Source: Anniella stebbinsi (Eukaryota > Chordata > Lepidosauria > Squamata > Anniellidae). From it: a stretch of DNA of 64,000 nt. The position numbers and the translations under genes are program-made. The DNA lies in contig JARDYH010000001.1 of the NCBI GenBank assembly GCA_029215795.1, positions 395,845,154 to 395,909,153 of the forward strand, read 5' to 3'. Below the pieces are notes generated by a model that was given only the letters and a program-made list of their open reading frames with translations, was not told where the DNA came from and did no database searches. Positions 30,032 through 40,589 of this stretch are shown piece by piece; position 1 is the stretch's first letter, and each line of letters begins with the position of its first letter.

Positions 30032-30346
30032 TTGCAGAGACTCTCAAAAGCGAGCTGAACTGAAACTTGGAAAATGGCAAGGCTAGCAAGTCACAATCAA
30101 AACAATGTAAGACCTTCCTAAAAAAGGCAAAAACCAGGGGCAAAATAGCTCTGGTGGCTCATTATGGACGAAAAACAAATAGCGGGATGGTTGGAGCATA
30201 TGCATTTTGCACATATGAGGTCCAGTGAATGAATGTGACAGCTGAATGGGCAAAGCCTCTTCTTGAAACCCTGGAGTTGTGACCTGTTCCCCAGGTGGTG
30301 TTTAAAGTGCTGGAAAATAAGAGATGTCAGTGTGATTCAGTGTCGG

Positions 30347-30656
30347 CTAGGAAAGGAGGACAGGGCTCCTATATCTTTAACAGTTGCATAGAAAATGGAA
30401 TTTCAGCAGGTGCTATTTGTCTGCATGCAGCACCTGGTGAAATTTTCTCTTCATCACAACAGTTAAAGCTGCAGGAGCCCTGTCCTCTCTTGTATCTGGT
30501 CACTCTAGTATAGCTCCTGCAGCTTTAACTGTTGTGATGAAGAGAGAATTTCATCAGCTGCTGCATGCATACAAATGGCACCTGCTGAAATTCCCTTTTC
30601 TATACAACTGTTAAAGATGCAGGAGCCCTGTCCTCCTTTCCATATGGTCACCCTAG
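30347..30656. mobile_element. Foldback MITE: two inverted half-elements
   Basis: Half one (30347-30508) starts CTAGGAAAGGAGGACAGGGC and ends GTATCTGGTCACTCTAG. Half two (30509-30656) reads the same material in reverse, ending CATATGGTCACCCTAG. Shared blocks include AACAGTTAAAGCTGCAGGAG and AATTTCAGCAGGTGC. The same tail-to-tail layout at 13688-14008 suggests that this is the standard form of the element. No frame. Confidence 0.7.
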
Positions 30657-30659
30657 TGT

Positions 30660-31485
30660 AGGCCCCTCCTACAAAGTATATTTTTATGTGCTCATAAAAT
30701 CAGCTATATTGTAGATCTTACATTATTGTTTGCTTGCAAATTAGACCGAGTTATACAAGACGGGATGATTCAACTGTTTGTTTCTTGGAAAGGATCCACA
30801 GGCCTCCGGCTTTGAGAAGCTCCAAAATAATTGCGGATACAATTCCTCCACAAAAACTCGCAGTTATCCATAACAGAAACCATGTTGCATACACACAGAC
30901 ACACACACATGCTTGTCCATGCATTTTAAAGGCATGTTCCCCCCCCCAATTGATGTGGGGCAACCATATTTGCATTCAGTTAGATGTACCTGAATCCAAA
31001 GAGATCGCATGAGATCAAGGTATTAAAATAAAACCAACCAAAATCAATAATTCAGATCTGATGGAAGATTTACTCCATGCCACACAGACCGGACCCTTTC
31101 TTATATTTCAATTTCAATGCACAGGAGTAGTCTCACAAGTCAAATGGCAACAGAGAAAGTACTCATGAATCAGACTCATAAATGCTGATGATCGTTTAGA
31201 ACTTTGGCATACCTGTGCATAAACCTTGCTTTATTATCATTGTAGGTTGCTACCCGGAGATTACACACACACACACAGAGAATTTGGAGGCTCAAACGCT
31301 CTCACCACTTCCACCCTTAAAGCCGTCTCTTTGCTCCCTCTCTCTGAAATGTGGCCCATCTGGAATCCTGCTTGTGAAGCAGTGGGGAAGATGACAAGCA
31401 AGATTTGCTAGGCAGGGAAACATGGGTGTTATCTGTGACAACTCCCAGACCAGCGGCAGATGAATAATGAGAGAATCTCTGGGTT
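30660..31485. other. Unique DNA with CA tracts
   Basis: Short (CA)n tracts lie near 30895-30910 and 31264-31278. The rest is unique and could include a conserved element at 30690-30860. No gene is recognised. Confidence 0.3.
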
Positions 31486-31489
31486 GCAA

Positions 31490-31915
31490 TTTGTGATCCT
31501 GGTGAATTTCGTAATTCGTCAGTTCATTGCTTGAAACTCGTTCGTTCATAAAGTGCACCTTTGCAGTGAGCGTGGAGTGATGCATTACAAATTTGATATT
31601 TAGTTCCGAATTGAACGAGAGCTTCAGAGCATGCAGTAAATGAAGGATGCCCGTCCTTTGAAACTCCAGCCCTTTTGGGGTTCAACGGACCCTCTGCTGC
31701 CCGCGCGGCTGGACTTGCACTTGCGAGTCTTTCCCCAAAATCCAGGAACTATTTTCAAGTTTTTTCTCTCTCTTGCTGATAGACAGTTGGGCAGATTGCA
31801 GTGCAATTTGCATGATTTGCAGAAAATCCAGGCATAATATGTTTCATTTGTGCAAATTGCAGTTGCTATTTGTGCGAATTAAGCAAATTACAGCAAGATT
31901 TTTCTCAAATTAGAG
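31490..31915. repeat. Unassigned AT-rich repeat-like sequence
   Basis: TTTGTGCAAATTGCAGTTGC, then TATTTGTGCGAATTAAGCAA, then ATTACAGC recalls the AT-rich MITE families. No ends or known body are recognised. Confidence 0.3.
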
Positions 31916-31919
31916 CTGC

Positions 31920-32435
31920 GGAAATTATTTATACAACTGAAGTTCCCTGGGCAGTTAACAAAAATTAAAACCCTAAAATTATTCAAAATATAAAACAACA
32001 ACAGTATAAAAACATATGATATTAGAACTCAAGCAGGATAAAACCAAGCAGCAATATAGATTTAAAATACAAATTTAAACAGCAAAGTTAAAAATTAGAC
32101 TAATAAGCTGTTAAAATACTGAGAAAATAAAAAGGTCTTCACCTGGCGTCTAAAAGAGTATAATATAGGTGCCATGCGTATCTCTCTGGGGAGCTCATTC
32201 CACAACCGGGGTGCCACAGCAGAGAAGGCCCTCCTCCTGGTAGCCACCTGCCTCACTTCCTTTGGCAGGGGCTCACGGAGAAGGACCCCTGAAGATGATC
32301 ATAGGGTCTGGGCAGGTACATATGGGAGGAGGTGTTCCTTCAGATACCCTGGCCCCAAGCTGTTTAGAGCTTTGAATGTTAATTCTAGCACTTTGTATTG
32401 GGCCCGGACGTGGACTGGCAGCCAGTGAAGCTGGA
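31920..32435 (-). mobile_element. L2-type LINE, ORF2 C-terminal part and 3' end
   Basis: On the minus strand, 32299-32450 encodes LHWLPVHVRAQYKVLELTFK, then ALNSLGPGYL, the hallmark L2 ORF2 tail. Farther along (lower coordinates) the nucleotides carry the ERAFS and FRRQ segments (GCCACAGCAGAGAAGGCCCT and TAAAAGAGTATAATATAGGT regions). It ends in an AT-rich tail near 31925. Premature stops and frameshifts make it inactive. Confidence 0.85.
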
Positions 32436-32650
32436 AATTTGCACAGCTTTCTATTGACGAGAAGAAAAAACACCACTCACCGCCGATCGGTGACAGTGAG
32501 TAAACAGCACATGACATCACCATGCAGGCAGGCCACATGAAACCAACCAACCACAACTGGGGCATGCCATGTGGTGACGTATGACATCACGCCGCACTAC
32601 ACGGTTCTGAAGAACAGCTCCCAAGATGCACCCCTGATATTGCACATGCG

Positions 32651-32672
32651 CAAAAAAAAAAAAAAAAAAAAA
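32651..32672 (+). repeat. Poly(A) run
   Basis: About 22 A in a row after GCACATGCGC. It could be a LINE or processed-transcript tail, but no body is recognised upstream. Confidence 0.85.
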
Positions 32673-32689
32673 AGCATGGAAAAAAAATT

Positions 32690-33610
32690 CATATTAAAGG
32701 AGAATTCTTCTCTGAGCTCATTTTCACAAATTCATTACTTTCAGAGTAAATAACAAAGTCACCCGGAGTAGGTTCGCCCATCACCAGTTGCAATCTGACA
32801 ACCCTATGTAATTGGAGTGACCTGCAGGAAAGCAATACACCTGCAAAAGAAATTGTATTGTAGGAAGCAGACCTTTCTCTAGTCAATCCAGGTTATAAAA
32901 TGCTTAATGGTCAGGGACTCCTAAGGAATCTAGCCTCAGCCTAGATGAAGATACAATCCCTCCACAAAAACTTTACATCCCATATAGGAAGCTTGCACAT
33001 ATGCATATGCGCGCACACACACACACACACTTATGAGCTCTTCCTCTCCCGCATGTCAACATAGGGGGAAGCAGAGATTTATTTATGCAATCAGATCCTT
33101 GCAACAAGATTTAATTTAAGAAAGAGGGCAGAGGGAAATGTTTAGTAATTATATATTTTACAGTTAATGAAATATCATATTTAATTTAAATAATTGCAGG
33201 CAGGCCTCCGCCTTGAGAGCGTGATCCATTCTCGGTGACAAATGTTTGTGCTCTCTCCCCCCCCCCCCTCTTGGTTTGTTGGATTGATTTGTGTTGGATG
33301 ACAAATGCGCCCCGTGATTCCCACGCTCCACAGCCTCGCAAACGAGGAAATAAAACATGCTCTTCTGCTCATCCTACGAGCCATCCCTGCCCTGTGAGCA
33401 GAATACTGACCTCACCTAGCCTTTGGGAGAGGTGCGCAATGGTTGCATTTAATGCTGCACCAGCATATGTGACCAGAAAGAAATGTTGCATTTGATTGTG
33501 CCAAAGATTCATCACCAGCTGGAGCCATGATTTACATTACCACCTGCTCTTCTGACCTTCCCACCCCACCAGCAAGTATCCCATGCAAGTTAATCCCCTT
33601 TCCTGCCCTT
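32690..33610. other. Unique DNA; candidate conserved element at 33060-33400
   Basis: (CA)n lies at 33014-33030. The 33060-33400 part is unique and motif-rich (TAGTAATTATATATTTTACA, TTAATGAAATATCATATTTA). It is a candidate for non-coding conservation only. No coding signal is visible. Confidence 0.3.
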
Positions 33611-33611
33611 G

Positions 33612-33710
33612 GTAGGAGCCTAGGAAGCTGCCTTAAACTGAATCATTCCCTTGTTCTGTCTAGCACTGCATTCTAGACATGGACTGGCAGTGTCTTGTCA
33701 GGGTTTCAGG
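33612..33710 (-). mobile_element. SINE fragment, tRNA-Ala-headed family
   Basis: AGGAAGCTGCCTTAAACTGA and GACTGGCAGTGTCTTGTCAG, then GGTTTCAGG match the body of the SINE at 24338. The head is missing because a hAT-type element follows at 33711. Confidence 0.6.
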
Positions 33711-33907
33711 TAGCACTGTGCACAGTCCCCCCAGCCCAATTTGATTTGGACACTGATTCGGAGATTCCAAACTGGCCCCGATTCAACTCGGGGGTCCTTG
33801 GGCCCAGGCCGACCTGCTTCAGAGTCGGTTCTGACTCCGAAGCAGGGGCGACTGCTGTGGTTTTCTGGGTGCGAAGCTGGCCGGGAATCAATTGGACACC
33901 CCTCCTA
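33711..33907. mobile_element. Small hAT-type element (TAGCACTGTGCACAG / GGACACCCCTCCTA)
   Basis: The ends resemble the TAGGGATGTGCAC / GTGCACACCCCTA pair of 9592-11436. The interior has TTCGGAG and CTCCGAA words, as in that family's subterminal zone. The flanking 8-mers are imperfect (GTTTCAGG versus GTTCTATG), so the duplication is unproven. It truncates the SINE at 33612. Confidence 0.55.
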
Positions 33908-34191
33908 GTTCTATGAACCGACTTTGGTTTAGACAACAATCAGGAACGGCTGCTTAATTAGATTTTTTCCCCCTCCTGGCCAGAAGTAGGAAAGTTCTTG
34001 CTGCTCCTCAGGTTACAGGACTGTTGCAATGAAGCTATTTAGCTTTTAGGCTAAATATAATGCAAAGGGAAGAGGGATGAAATGTTCCCCCACCCCAAAG
34101 GCTTTCGATGAGAGCTGTATTCATTCGGTGGAGCATGGTTGATATTATTCACAGTAAAAAAGTCAGCCGAGTTACATATTATCTAGTGGAG

Positions 34192-34290
34192 CATTCCCCA
34201 ACCGTGTGCGCTTCAAATGTGTCAGAATGCAACTTCCATGCTGGGTATTGTAGTCCAACACGTCTAGATTGTACCAGATTGCAGAAGGCT
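34192..34290. mobile_element. Palindromic MITE, decayed
   Basis: CCCCAACCGTGTGCGCTTCA and GTAGTCCAACACGTCTAGAT are the two arms of the CCAGATGTTTT family in worn form. Confidence 0.5.
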
Positions 34291-34439
34291 GTCCTAGCAT
34301 GTCAATGGTGACAGGTTGTGAAGATCTCAAACTAAGACGCCATATATCATCCCCTCCGTGTTGGGCTTGGATAGTATTGGTTTTGCCGCCTTCCTTCTGC
34401 AAAACCCCCAATTGGATGTCCAAACATGACATCTTCCAT

Positions 34440-35030
34440 CAGTGCTGGTTCTAGGTCTTCAAAGATCCTCGGGCAAGATGCCCTCAATGGCTTCTCTTTC
34501 TCACTGAGTCTGTGGCTCAATTCGGACGACACGATAGTCAATGGTGGGGTAATAATCAACTTTACAGTTGTTCAACTAGGGGGTTCTCCCCACACAACAT
34601 GGTAATAAATAATCAACTGTGGTGTGGATTAGGATCAGCACTGAGTTGACTATGGCAGCATTCGGATGACACAATAGTCAAAACAACTGACGATTGTTTC
34701 CCCCACACCAGTTGTTTATTGTGTCGTCCGAAATGAGCCTATGTGTTTTGATCAGCTGCTGCTGCTGTTCCTCTTCATTATTACGCTACCACTCGCTTCC
34801 TTCCGAGGCAGAGAGGCCATACGCAAGCAGGATGTGGCATCTGCTCTCCCTTGTCCTCCTTCCTATTCCCACTGCTGTCTGGACCAAAGCAAGGAGCAGG
34901 TAAACCACCAGGTTCCAGGGCCTCTTGTCTGTTGGCCCCCTGTTGGGTATGAGCCCTTGGCAGGTGCCCAGCTATACCAACTCATGACTCCAGAGATTAC
35001 TTCTGTAAGCGTATCAGATGTCAGGGTCCT
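34440..35030 (+). repeat. Dispersed repeat (CTCCAGGTTTTTGAG family) interrupted by a MITE
   Basis: Left part: GGTTCTAGGTCTTCAAAGAT and GGGCAAGATGCCCTCAATGG. Right part, from 34740: GGCATCTGCTCTCCCTTGTC, CTGTCTGGACCAAAGCAAGG and GTTGGCCCCCTGTTGGGTAT. The MITE at 34514-34739 splits it, so the repeat is older than the MITE insertion. Confidence 0.65.
34514..34739 (+). mobile_element. MITE, copy 2 of the GGCTCAATTCGG family
   Basis: GGCTCAATTCGGACGACACG at the left and GTGTCGTCCGAAATGAGCC at the right form an inverted repeat of about 20 bp. It is 226 bp long. The interior contains ATAATCAACTTTACAGTTGT and CAGCACTGAGTTGACTATGG, shared with copies at 13173 and 60192. No clear target duplication, so the superfamily is left open. 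Confidence 0.8.
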
Positions 35031-35519
35031 TGATTGCACAGGGGGTTCTACATGCAGTCAAGCAAAGTTGAACAGAAACTTCCTTCAAACCTCTCTGCTC
35101 AATCCAGGGAGGGCAGATCCGGCGCAGGCAGAAACACTGGTGCCCAGGCTGACTCAAATAGCACTGCGCCCCTTTCATATATTTACATAAACTGTTGGGG
35201 CGTAAAGTTGGAAAGGGGATACATTTCCCCAACAGTTCAGGAGGTGCTCTCAAAAGTGAAGTTTCAAAAACATGTAAGAAAATTCATTTTTGAGAAATTT
35301 TAGCTTAGCTGTATGTCGTTCAGTTTTTTGTTTTGTTTTTTGACAGGTGGTTCTGAATCCTTTTGCCACTCTTGATCTTTATGGGCAGCTGTTGCAGCAT
35401 CTTGATGGTATCTCGTTATTTTAAGGTGTGGTTTAAAAATATGTTTTTATTATTTATTTATCAGTGCGGTTTTTGCTTTTTTTGCTTTCTATGTTGATAT
35501 TGGCCAACCTATAGTTTGT

Positions 35520-35843
35520 ACTGCAGAAATGCTCTGGAAAGGCTCTGGAACTCCCTTCCGAGGGAGTCTAGACCAGCTCCCTCCTTGCTCTGTTTCCAGA
35601 GGCAGGTAAAACCCTTTTTGTTCCGTCAGGCCTCTGGGGAATAGTCTAGACCTCTTTGCGTTGGATTTTTTTTTAATTGTCATTTGTGTTTGAAGTGTTT
35701 TAAACATTTTTAATGTTTTAAAATTACAGCGGGTTTAATAATATTTTTAACTTTTGTATATTTCTATTTATGTTTTAATTGTATATGTTTTAATTTTGTA
35801 AATCCACCTTGAGTCCCAGTATTGGGGGAAAAGGTGGGATACA

Positions 35844-35847
<4 letters not shown>
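35520..35847 (+). mobile_element. L2-type LINE, 3' end
   Basis: It contains CTGGAACTCCCTTCCGAGGG, then CAGAGGCAGGTAAAACCCTT, then TTTTGTTCCG, encoding the LWNSLPRE and FRGR.KTLLFR-like tail. It ends with TAAATCCACCTTGAGTCCCA and AGGTGGGATACAAATAATAA, then runs into the (AAT)n tract. It is a different L2 subfamily from the CCGCCCAGAG-tailed ones. Confidence 0.8.

Positions 35848-35888
<41 letters not shown>
35848..35888 (+). repeat. (AAT)n tract, 5' flank of the R4-like LINE
   Basis: About 13 AAT units forming the end of the L2 tail. The R4-like LINE fragment begins immediately after. Confidence 0.95.
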
Positions 35889-36268
35889 CAGACATAACGG
35901 TCATAGACAAAAAAGAAAAACACACATACCTCATCGACGTAGCAATATCAAATGACAAAAATGTTGTTGAAAAGGAAGAAGAAAAGAGAGACAAATATAC
36001 ACCACTGGCCATGGAAGTCAAAGAACTATGGCACCAGGAATAGGTCACAATTATTCCCTTAGTCACATCAGTCACTGGCATCACATCAAACAATTATACA
36101 GAAAACCTTCAGAAACTGGGCCTACCAAAATACATCCACACCAACATCCAGAAAGCAGTCATACTTGGAACATGCTCAATTGTCAGGAAATTCCTGAATC
36201 TGTAAAAGACAGCATGACTTGGCAAAGCCTGTCATGTCTGTCTAGAAAAACCATCACGAGTGAGAAAG
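35889..36268 (+). mobile_element. R4/Dong-like LINE, C-terminal end with endonuclease-like region
   Basis: The plus-strand frame reads TVIDKKEKHTYLIDVAISND, then KNVVEKEEEKRDKYTPLAME, then VKELWHQE, a stop at 36041-36043, then IPLVTSVTGITSNNYTENLQ, and IQKAVILGTCSIVRKFLNL before a stop at 36203-36205. This order (…LIDVA, E..K..KY, LW…, P...G..G, QK..LLGT..I.RK.L) is the conserved tail of R4-type LINEs carrying a restriction-like endonuclease. The copy is 5' truncated with one in-frame stop, followed by a 63-bp 3' tail. R4/Dong elements are known to insert in TAA repeats, and this one sits between AAT tracts. Confidence 0.75.
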
Positions 36269-36289
36269 GAGATGATGATGATGATGATG

Positions 36290-36325
<36 letters not shown>
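36269..36325 (+). repeat. (GAT)n(AAT)n tract, 3' flank of the R4-like LINE
   Basis: About 8 GAT units grade into about 11 AAT units. It is the counterpart of the AAT tract on the other side of the LINE. Confidence 0.95.
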
Positions 36326-36329
36326 GCAT

Positions 36330-37505
36330 TTTTAGCTAACTAAGGACCTTACTAGATGCTGGGTTAAATATGTCTGTGCATTCAATATGCATATTTTATA
36401 AAGACGCAAGAGGCAGCTGTTGGGGCTGTTGTGTGTGTGTTTCAGCCAGCTTGGGTTTGAGGGGACCTGTGCCTTTTTCTCTGGGCCCAACTGGCATTAT
36501 ATATGTGTGTGTGCATATGATGATGATGTGCAGGATTACAAAAACAAAAACTATCCTTCTTAGGAATGCCCTTTCCAATTTGCTGGGGAGGAAGGGATCA
36601 TTTAAGCATGCCCAAGAAAAGACTGTTTTCATTTTAATATTGGGTTATCAAGCTACTACTTGTTCTCTCTGCATAGTCGCTGCCTGCACCTGTGGTAGAT
36701 CCGTCGATTCCAAATGCAAAGAAAGGACATGTGATAACAGCTAATTGGGGCAAGATGCGTTGTGATGCATGATGTTCTAACATGCTGGGCGGAGAAGGGC
36801 CCTATATTGCACATGGGAAAAATCGAAGCTACACTTTGAATGTGCAAAAATGCAAAGATATTTTGAAATCTAATATAACAGAGAACTTAAATATTGGATT
36901 TGTAACTCGGCAAGCAAATTATTAATTTGATGGGGTTAGTTCATCCATCACGGGAGTAATCATGCATACAATTGCACTGTAACTAAGTGAATACAACACA
37001 CCTGGAACACGAGATGACAGATCTTTGCAAGAGGAATAACGCTCTCCTACTTTATCAAAATGGCAACAACGTGGCAAGGGGTGAACAAGAGACCTTTACT
37101 AATTTCAGGCGCACACGCGCACAAACAGAAATCCCAGACAATTTAGCTGCATCGTATTATTTTCTGTAAGCCACTTTGGGAATCTTTTCAGAAAGGCAGA
37201 GTCGAAATTAAGCACAAGTATAAATATGCACACCCGCATCTCCTAGGAAAACTCGGAGACAAAATGACATTCATGTTCAATTCCCCCCCCCCCTCTAAAA
37301 TCTCTCCGAACTGTTGATGGGTTTCCCGACGGAGTTCAGCACAGATAAACAGTGGCAGTTGACATCATTAGCTCTAATAGATACAGACATTTTGGAAGAC
37401 AATAGTTCATGAATAAGGAGCTGCTTGGAGCGACTACAGCGGGGTTGAAGTGAGAGTTGAAGAATGCCATGTGCCCAACGGCTGGAGCACTTCCCTGTAT
37501 ACAAT
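36330..37505. other. Unique DNA; candidate conserved elements at 36880-37200 and 37290-37500
   Basis: The 36880-37200 part has GCAAATTATTAATTTGATGG and GTAATCATGCATACAATTG. The 37290-37500 part has GTTGACATCATTAGCTCTAA and TTCATGAATAAGGAGCTGC. Both are unique and motif-dense, suggesting enhancer-like conservation by inference. A short C-run separates them. No coding gene is recognised. Confidence 0.3.
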
Positions 37506-37506
37506 G

Positions 37507-37617
37507 ACAGCTCCAGGTTTTTGAGGGCCCTTGGTCGGGGGCATGCTCAATGCCCCCTCCCTCAGTGAGTCTACCTTCTCATCACTTTTGGCACCAGCTG
37601 CTATTGCTCTTCATCCT
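37507..37617 (+). repeat. Dispersed repeat (CTCCAGGTTTTTGAG family), truncated by L1
   Basis: CAGCTCCAGGTTTTTGAGGG, then CCTTGGTCGGGGGCATGCTC, then TCAGTGAGTCTACCTTCTCA. It stops where the L1 coding sequence begins, so the L1 probably inserted into it. Confidence 0.65.
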
Positions 37618-39868
37618 CTTTTGGATCATTGGTACCATTATTGAATGCAATAATGGATATGAATACTGGGAAAACACCTGGACCAGATGGGTTTCCAATT
37701 GAGTGGTATAAAACTTTTTTTAGTTTTCTAGCTCCAAAGCTCCATAGTTTTTCTAATCACATTTTTGAATCAGGCTTTCTTTCCCCATTGTTAAATTATG
37801 CTTATATTACCTGGCAAGGACCATACCAATTGTGCTAACTATCGACCTATATCATTAATTAATGTGGATATCAAAATATTGACTGCAATATTGGCCCATA
37901 GAGTGCAACAAGTTATTGCAGCATTGGTTCAACCAGACCAGGTGGGATTTATTAAAAATAGACAGGGAGCAGATAATCTTGGGTTAGTTGTCAATCCGGT
38001 CACTTTAAGTTCTGAAAGAACTGATCACTCAACCATTATTTCTTTAGACACAGAAAAGGCCTTCGACAAAATTCTCTGGAAATTTATTTTTATTACTTTG
38101 ATTAATTTATGCTTCCCAACTAAATTTTTGAAATGGGTAAAATTTTTGTACTGAACCCCGAGAGCTATAGTAAGGACTAATGGGTTTTTCTCTGCTCTTT
38201 TTTTTATTATTATTACTTGGTCGGGGTATTAGACAGGGATGTCCACTTTCCCCATTGATATTTGATTTATGTTTGGAACCCCTGGCATGTGCCATTAGTC
38301 AAAGCAGCAGTATTCACGGTTTTGTACATACTGGCTTAGAATTTTAAATAATTTTTCTATATGCAGATGATCTTTTACTATTTATTTCAAAACTCCAGTC
38401 GTCGGTTCTGGCTTTGATGAAATTGATTAATATTTTTGGTGATTTGTCTGACTATTCAATTAATTGGTCAAAGTCAGAAATAATGCAGATTGGAGATAAT
38501 ATACATTCCAGTGTATTAGCCAACTGGCAATTTCACTGGTGCCCTGATTCTATCACTTATTTGGGAATAATCATTCCCAGAGACATACGTTAACTGATTA
38601 AGTTAAATTTAAACAAATTGATTAATGGTATTTCATGAGATATTGATAGATGGGCATCTTTAAAGTTAAGTTTATGGGGCAAGGTTAATATACTTAACAA
38701 GAATACTATACCTTGAATTGTTTACGTTATACGTGGAATCCCCTTACTTATATCCAGCAAGTATTTTCGAAAATTTAATATTTTGTTCCATAAATTCTTT
38801 TGCGGTTCAAACATACCATCTGCAATGCAGCCAAGTTTCATGTTGGCTGCATTGCTTATAGGCATTCCTGCTTCATTTTTCAAAACTTCAAAGCCACAAA
38901 ATGCCTGCACCTATGTGTCTGAAATTTCTCACACATAAATACCTCAAACCCATCTGCAATGTGGCCAAGTTTCATGCTTCTATCTTTAAAAATGAAAAAG
39001 TTATAGGCATTTGTTTACCACAATACTAAGCTATGGGGAAATCATTCAAAATGGCATCCGATTCTCGAATTGGAGGTCCGATTTTCGTATCAGAAACAGA
39101 TCCGAAGCGATTTGAGAGACGTCCGATTTTACCTGAGACGATTCAGTACAAAATCAGAAGTTCTGATTCTGATATGTTTTTCGTGGCCATGCACATCCCT
39201 AGTTCTTGGCATATTAAAGTGGAAAGAGCCCCACCCACAATCCTAGCAGTTAGAGATGTGGGCCGTATAATGTCACACCAATTACAGTTTGATCCATTTT
39301 CTCATGCCAAACTGACCATATGGGGAAATCCAGATTTAAAAATAGGAAAGAAAATGTTTTTACGGTGGACTTGGACAGATAGAATGGTTTTTACCCTGGG
39401 ACCAATTGGTGGGTGTAGATGATGAGTTCCTGTCATTTTCAGCTCTGCGTGATAAATTAAAATTACCTGCCACAGCGGAATGGCAGTATTTTCAACTGCA
39501 ACATTTGTTTGAATATATATTTGGCCCAGCAGCGTTCACTGCTTTTGGAAGCATTGATTGAGGCTGACTGGGTAAATCAGCCCACAATTCATGTTTATAA
39601 TTTTTTATTATTAGTGAATAAATATGATACAATGGGGCTTCAGCAGGAATGGAATAGGGAATTGGAGTGTCCTATATTATTGAAACAATGGACCATTGTT
39701 TTGGCATCTGTATCAGATATGTCAGTGGATCTCTGGTTATGTCTTATTCAGCAAAAAATACTGTTTCGGGTATATTGGATGCGTAATTGCATTGTGTTTA
39801 AGGTAAAGTCTGAAGGGTGCAAACTGGAGTACAGACAGTCAACCACCAACCAGGTGGCTGGACCCTAA
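37618..39868 (+). mobile_element. L1-clade LINE ORF2 fragment (pseudogenic), split by a hAT-like insertion
   Basis: Reverse transcriptase motifs appear in order. KTPGPDGFPIEWYK is at about 37670. NYRPISLINVDIKILT is at about 37837, followed by VQPDQVGFIKNRQGADN. The catalytic LDTEKAFDKI lies at about 38046, [10 protein letters not shown] at about 38225 and YADD at 38360-38371. The downstream part resumes after 39202 with WGNPDLKIGKKMF and FLSFSALRDKLKLP, matching the L1 C-terminal region. Frameshifts near 38150 and 38345 and several stops inactivate it. The apurinic endonuclease domain is absent because of 5' truncation. The order and motifs fit L1/Tx1 rather than CR1 or L2. Confidence 0.85.
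38800..39202. mobile_element. hAT-like element inserted in the L1
   Basis: L1-like coding stops near GCGGTTCAAACATACC and resumes after GCCATGCACATCCCTA at 39188-39202. That right end mirrors TAGGGATGTGCAT. The interior carries CTGCAATGCAGCCAAGTTTC and TTCATGCTTCTATC, and a subterminal TCCGATTCTCGAATTGGAGG zone with GATCCG words. The left end is unclear, and I find only a partial target duplication (TTCTT-containing flanks). Confidence 0.6.
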
Positions 39869-39869
39869 T

Positions 39870-40318
39870 ACCAGGGTGCAAAATCACTACATGGCATGAA
39901 AATGGGATGCTGTTATATTTGTTAGTTTTTTTGTGGGGAATCGTATACTTCTTCCAAGCTGCTCACAACAGAAATTAAGCCTCCCATCAACCCCGTGAGG
40001 CTGTGAGATAATGACGTGACCACACATTTCAGATGTATGCTGCTTGTTAAAAGGGCTTTCAGGTACAAATCGGCCAAGTAGAAATTGACACTTTTTTAAA
40101 AAATGAAATATGGTATCCATTTATTGGATTCGCTAATTTTGAGAAGAACCTCCTAAGATAAGCAAGACTCTGTGGTGTGATCTTTTATGATGATGACTGA
40201 TAACTTTATCAGATAATCTTGCTTGTACTGAATAGAGGTTCTGGCTGATCAGAAAGACTGTAAAGAGATTGACTCATGTGGTGTATTTGGATTTGTTACT
40301 TTGAAAAATCCATTTCAA
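39870..40318. other. No recognisable feature
   Basis: AT-rich DNA that may include the lost 3' end of the L1. No element is recognised. Confidence 0.35.
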
Positions 40319-40319
40319 A

Positions 40320-40585
40320 AGGGGGGAATGGCCTTTTCAGTGGTGCCCCCCCAGTTGTGAAATGCCATCCCCAGAGAGGCTCAACTCGCACCCATGTTGT
40401 GGTCTTTTCCATGTCAGTGAAGATTGTATTACTCTCCCAAGCATTTTACTTCTTCAGTTTTTACCGTTTCAAATCTGTTCTTGTATTTTTAGATCTTTAC
40501 GCTGCTGTTGGTTTTTATTTTGATTTTATACTGCAGTTTCAAACTTTTAAAAGTTTTATGCTATGTTTGATCATGGTGCTGTCAA
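40320..40585 (+). mobile_element. L2-type LINE fragment
   Basis: GGAATGGCCTTTTCAGTGGT, then GTGAAATGCCATCCCCAGAG, then CAAGCATTTTACTTCTTCAG follows the L2 ORF2 tail order. The terminal CCGCCCAGAG signature is missing. Confidence 0.65.
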
Positions 40586-40589
40586 TTGG

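Noticed and set aside
30780..33230. Weak similarity between CAGGCCTCCGGCTTTGAGAA at about 30800 and CAGGCCTCCGCCTTGAGAG at about 33202
   Set aside because: The match is short and the flanks do not align, so a shared origin cannot be supported.
36361..36760. Open frame of about 124 codons after the R4-like element
   Set aside because: No domain or splice context, and composition is ordinary intergenic DNA.
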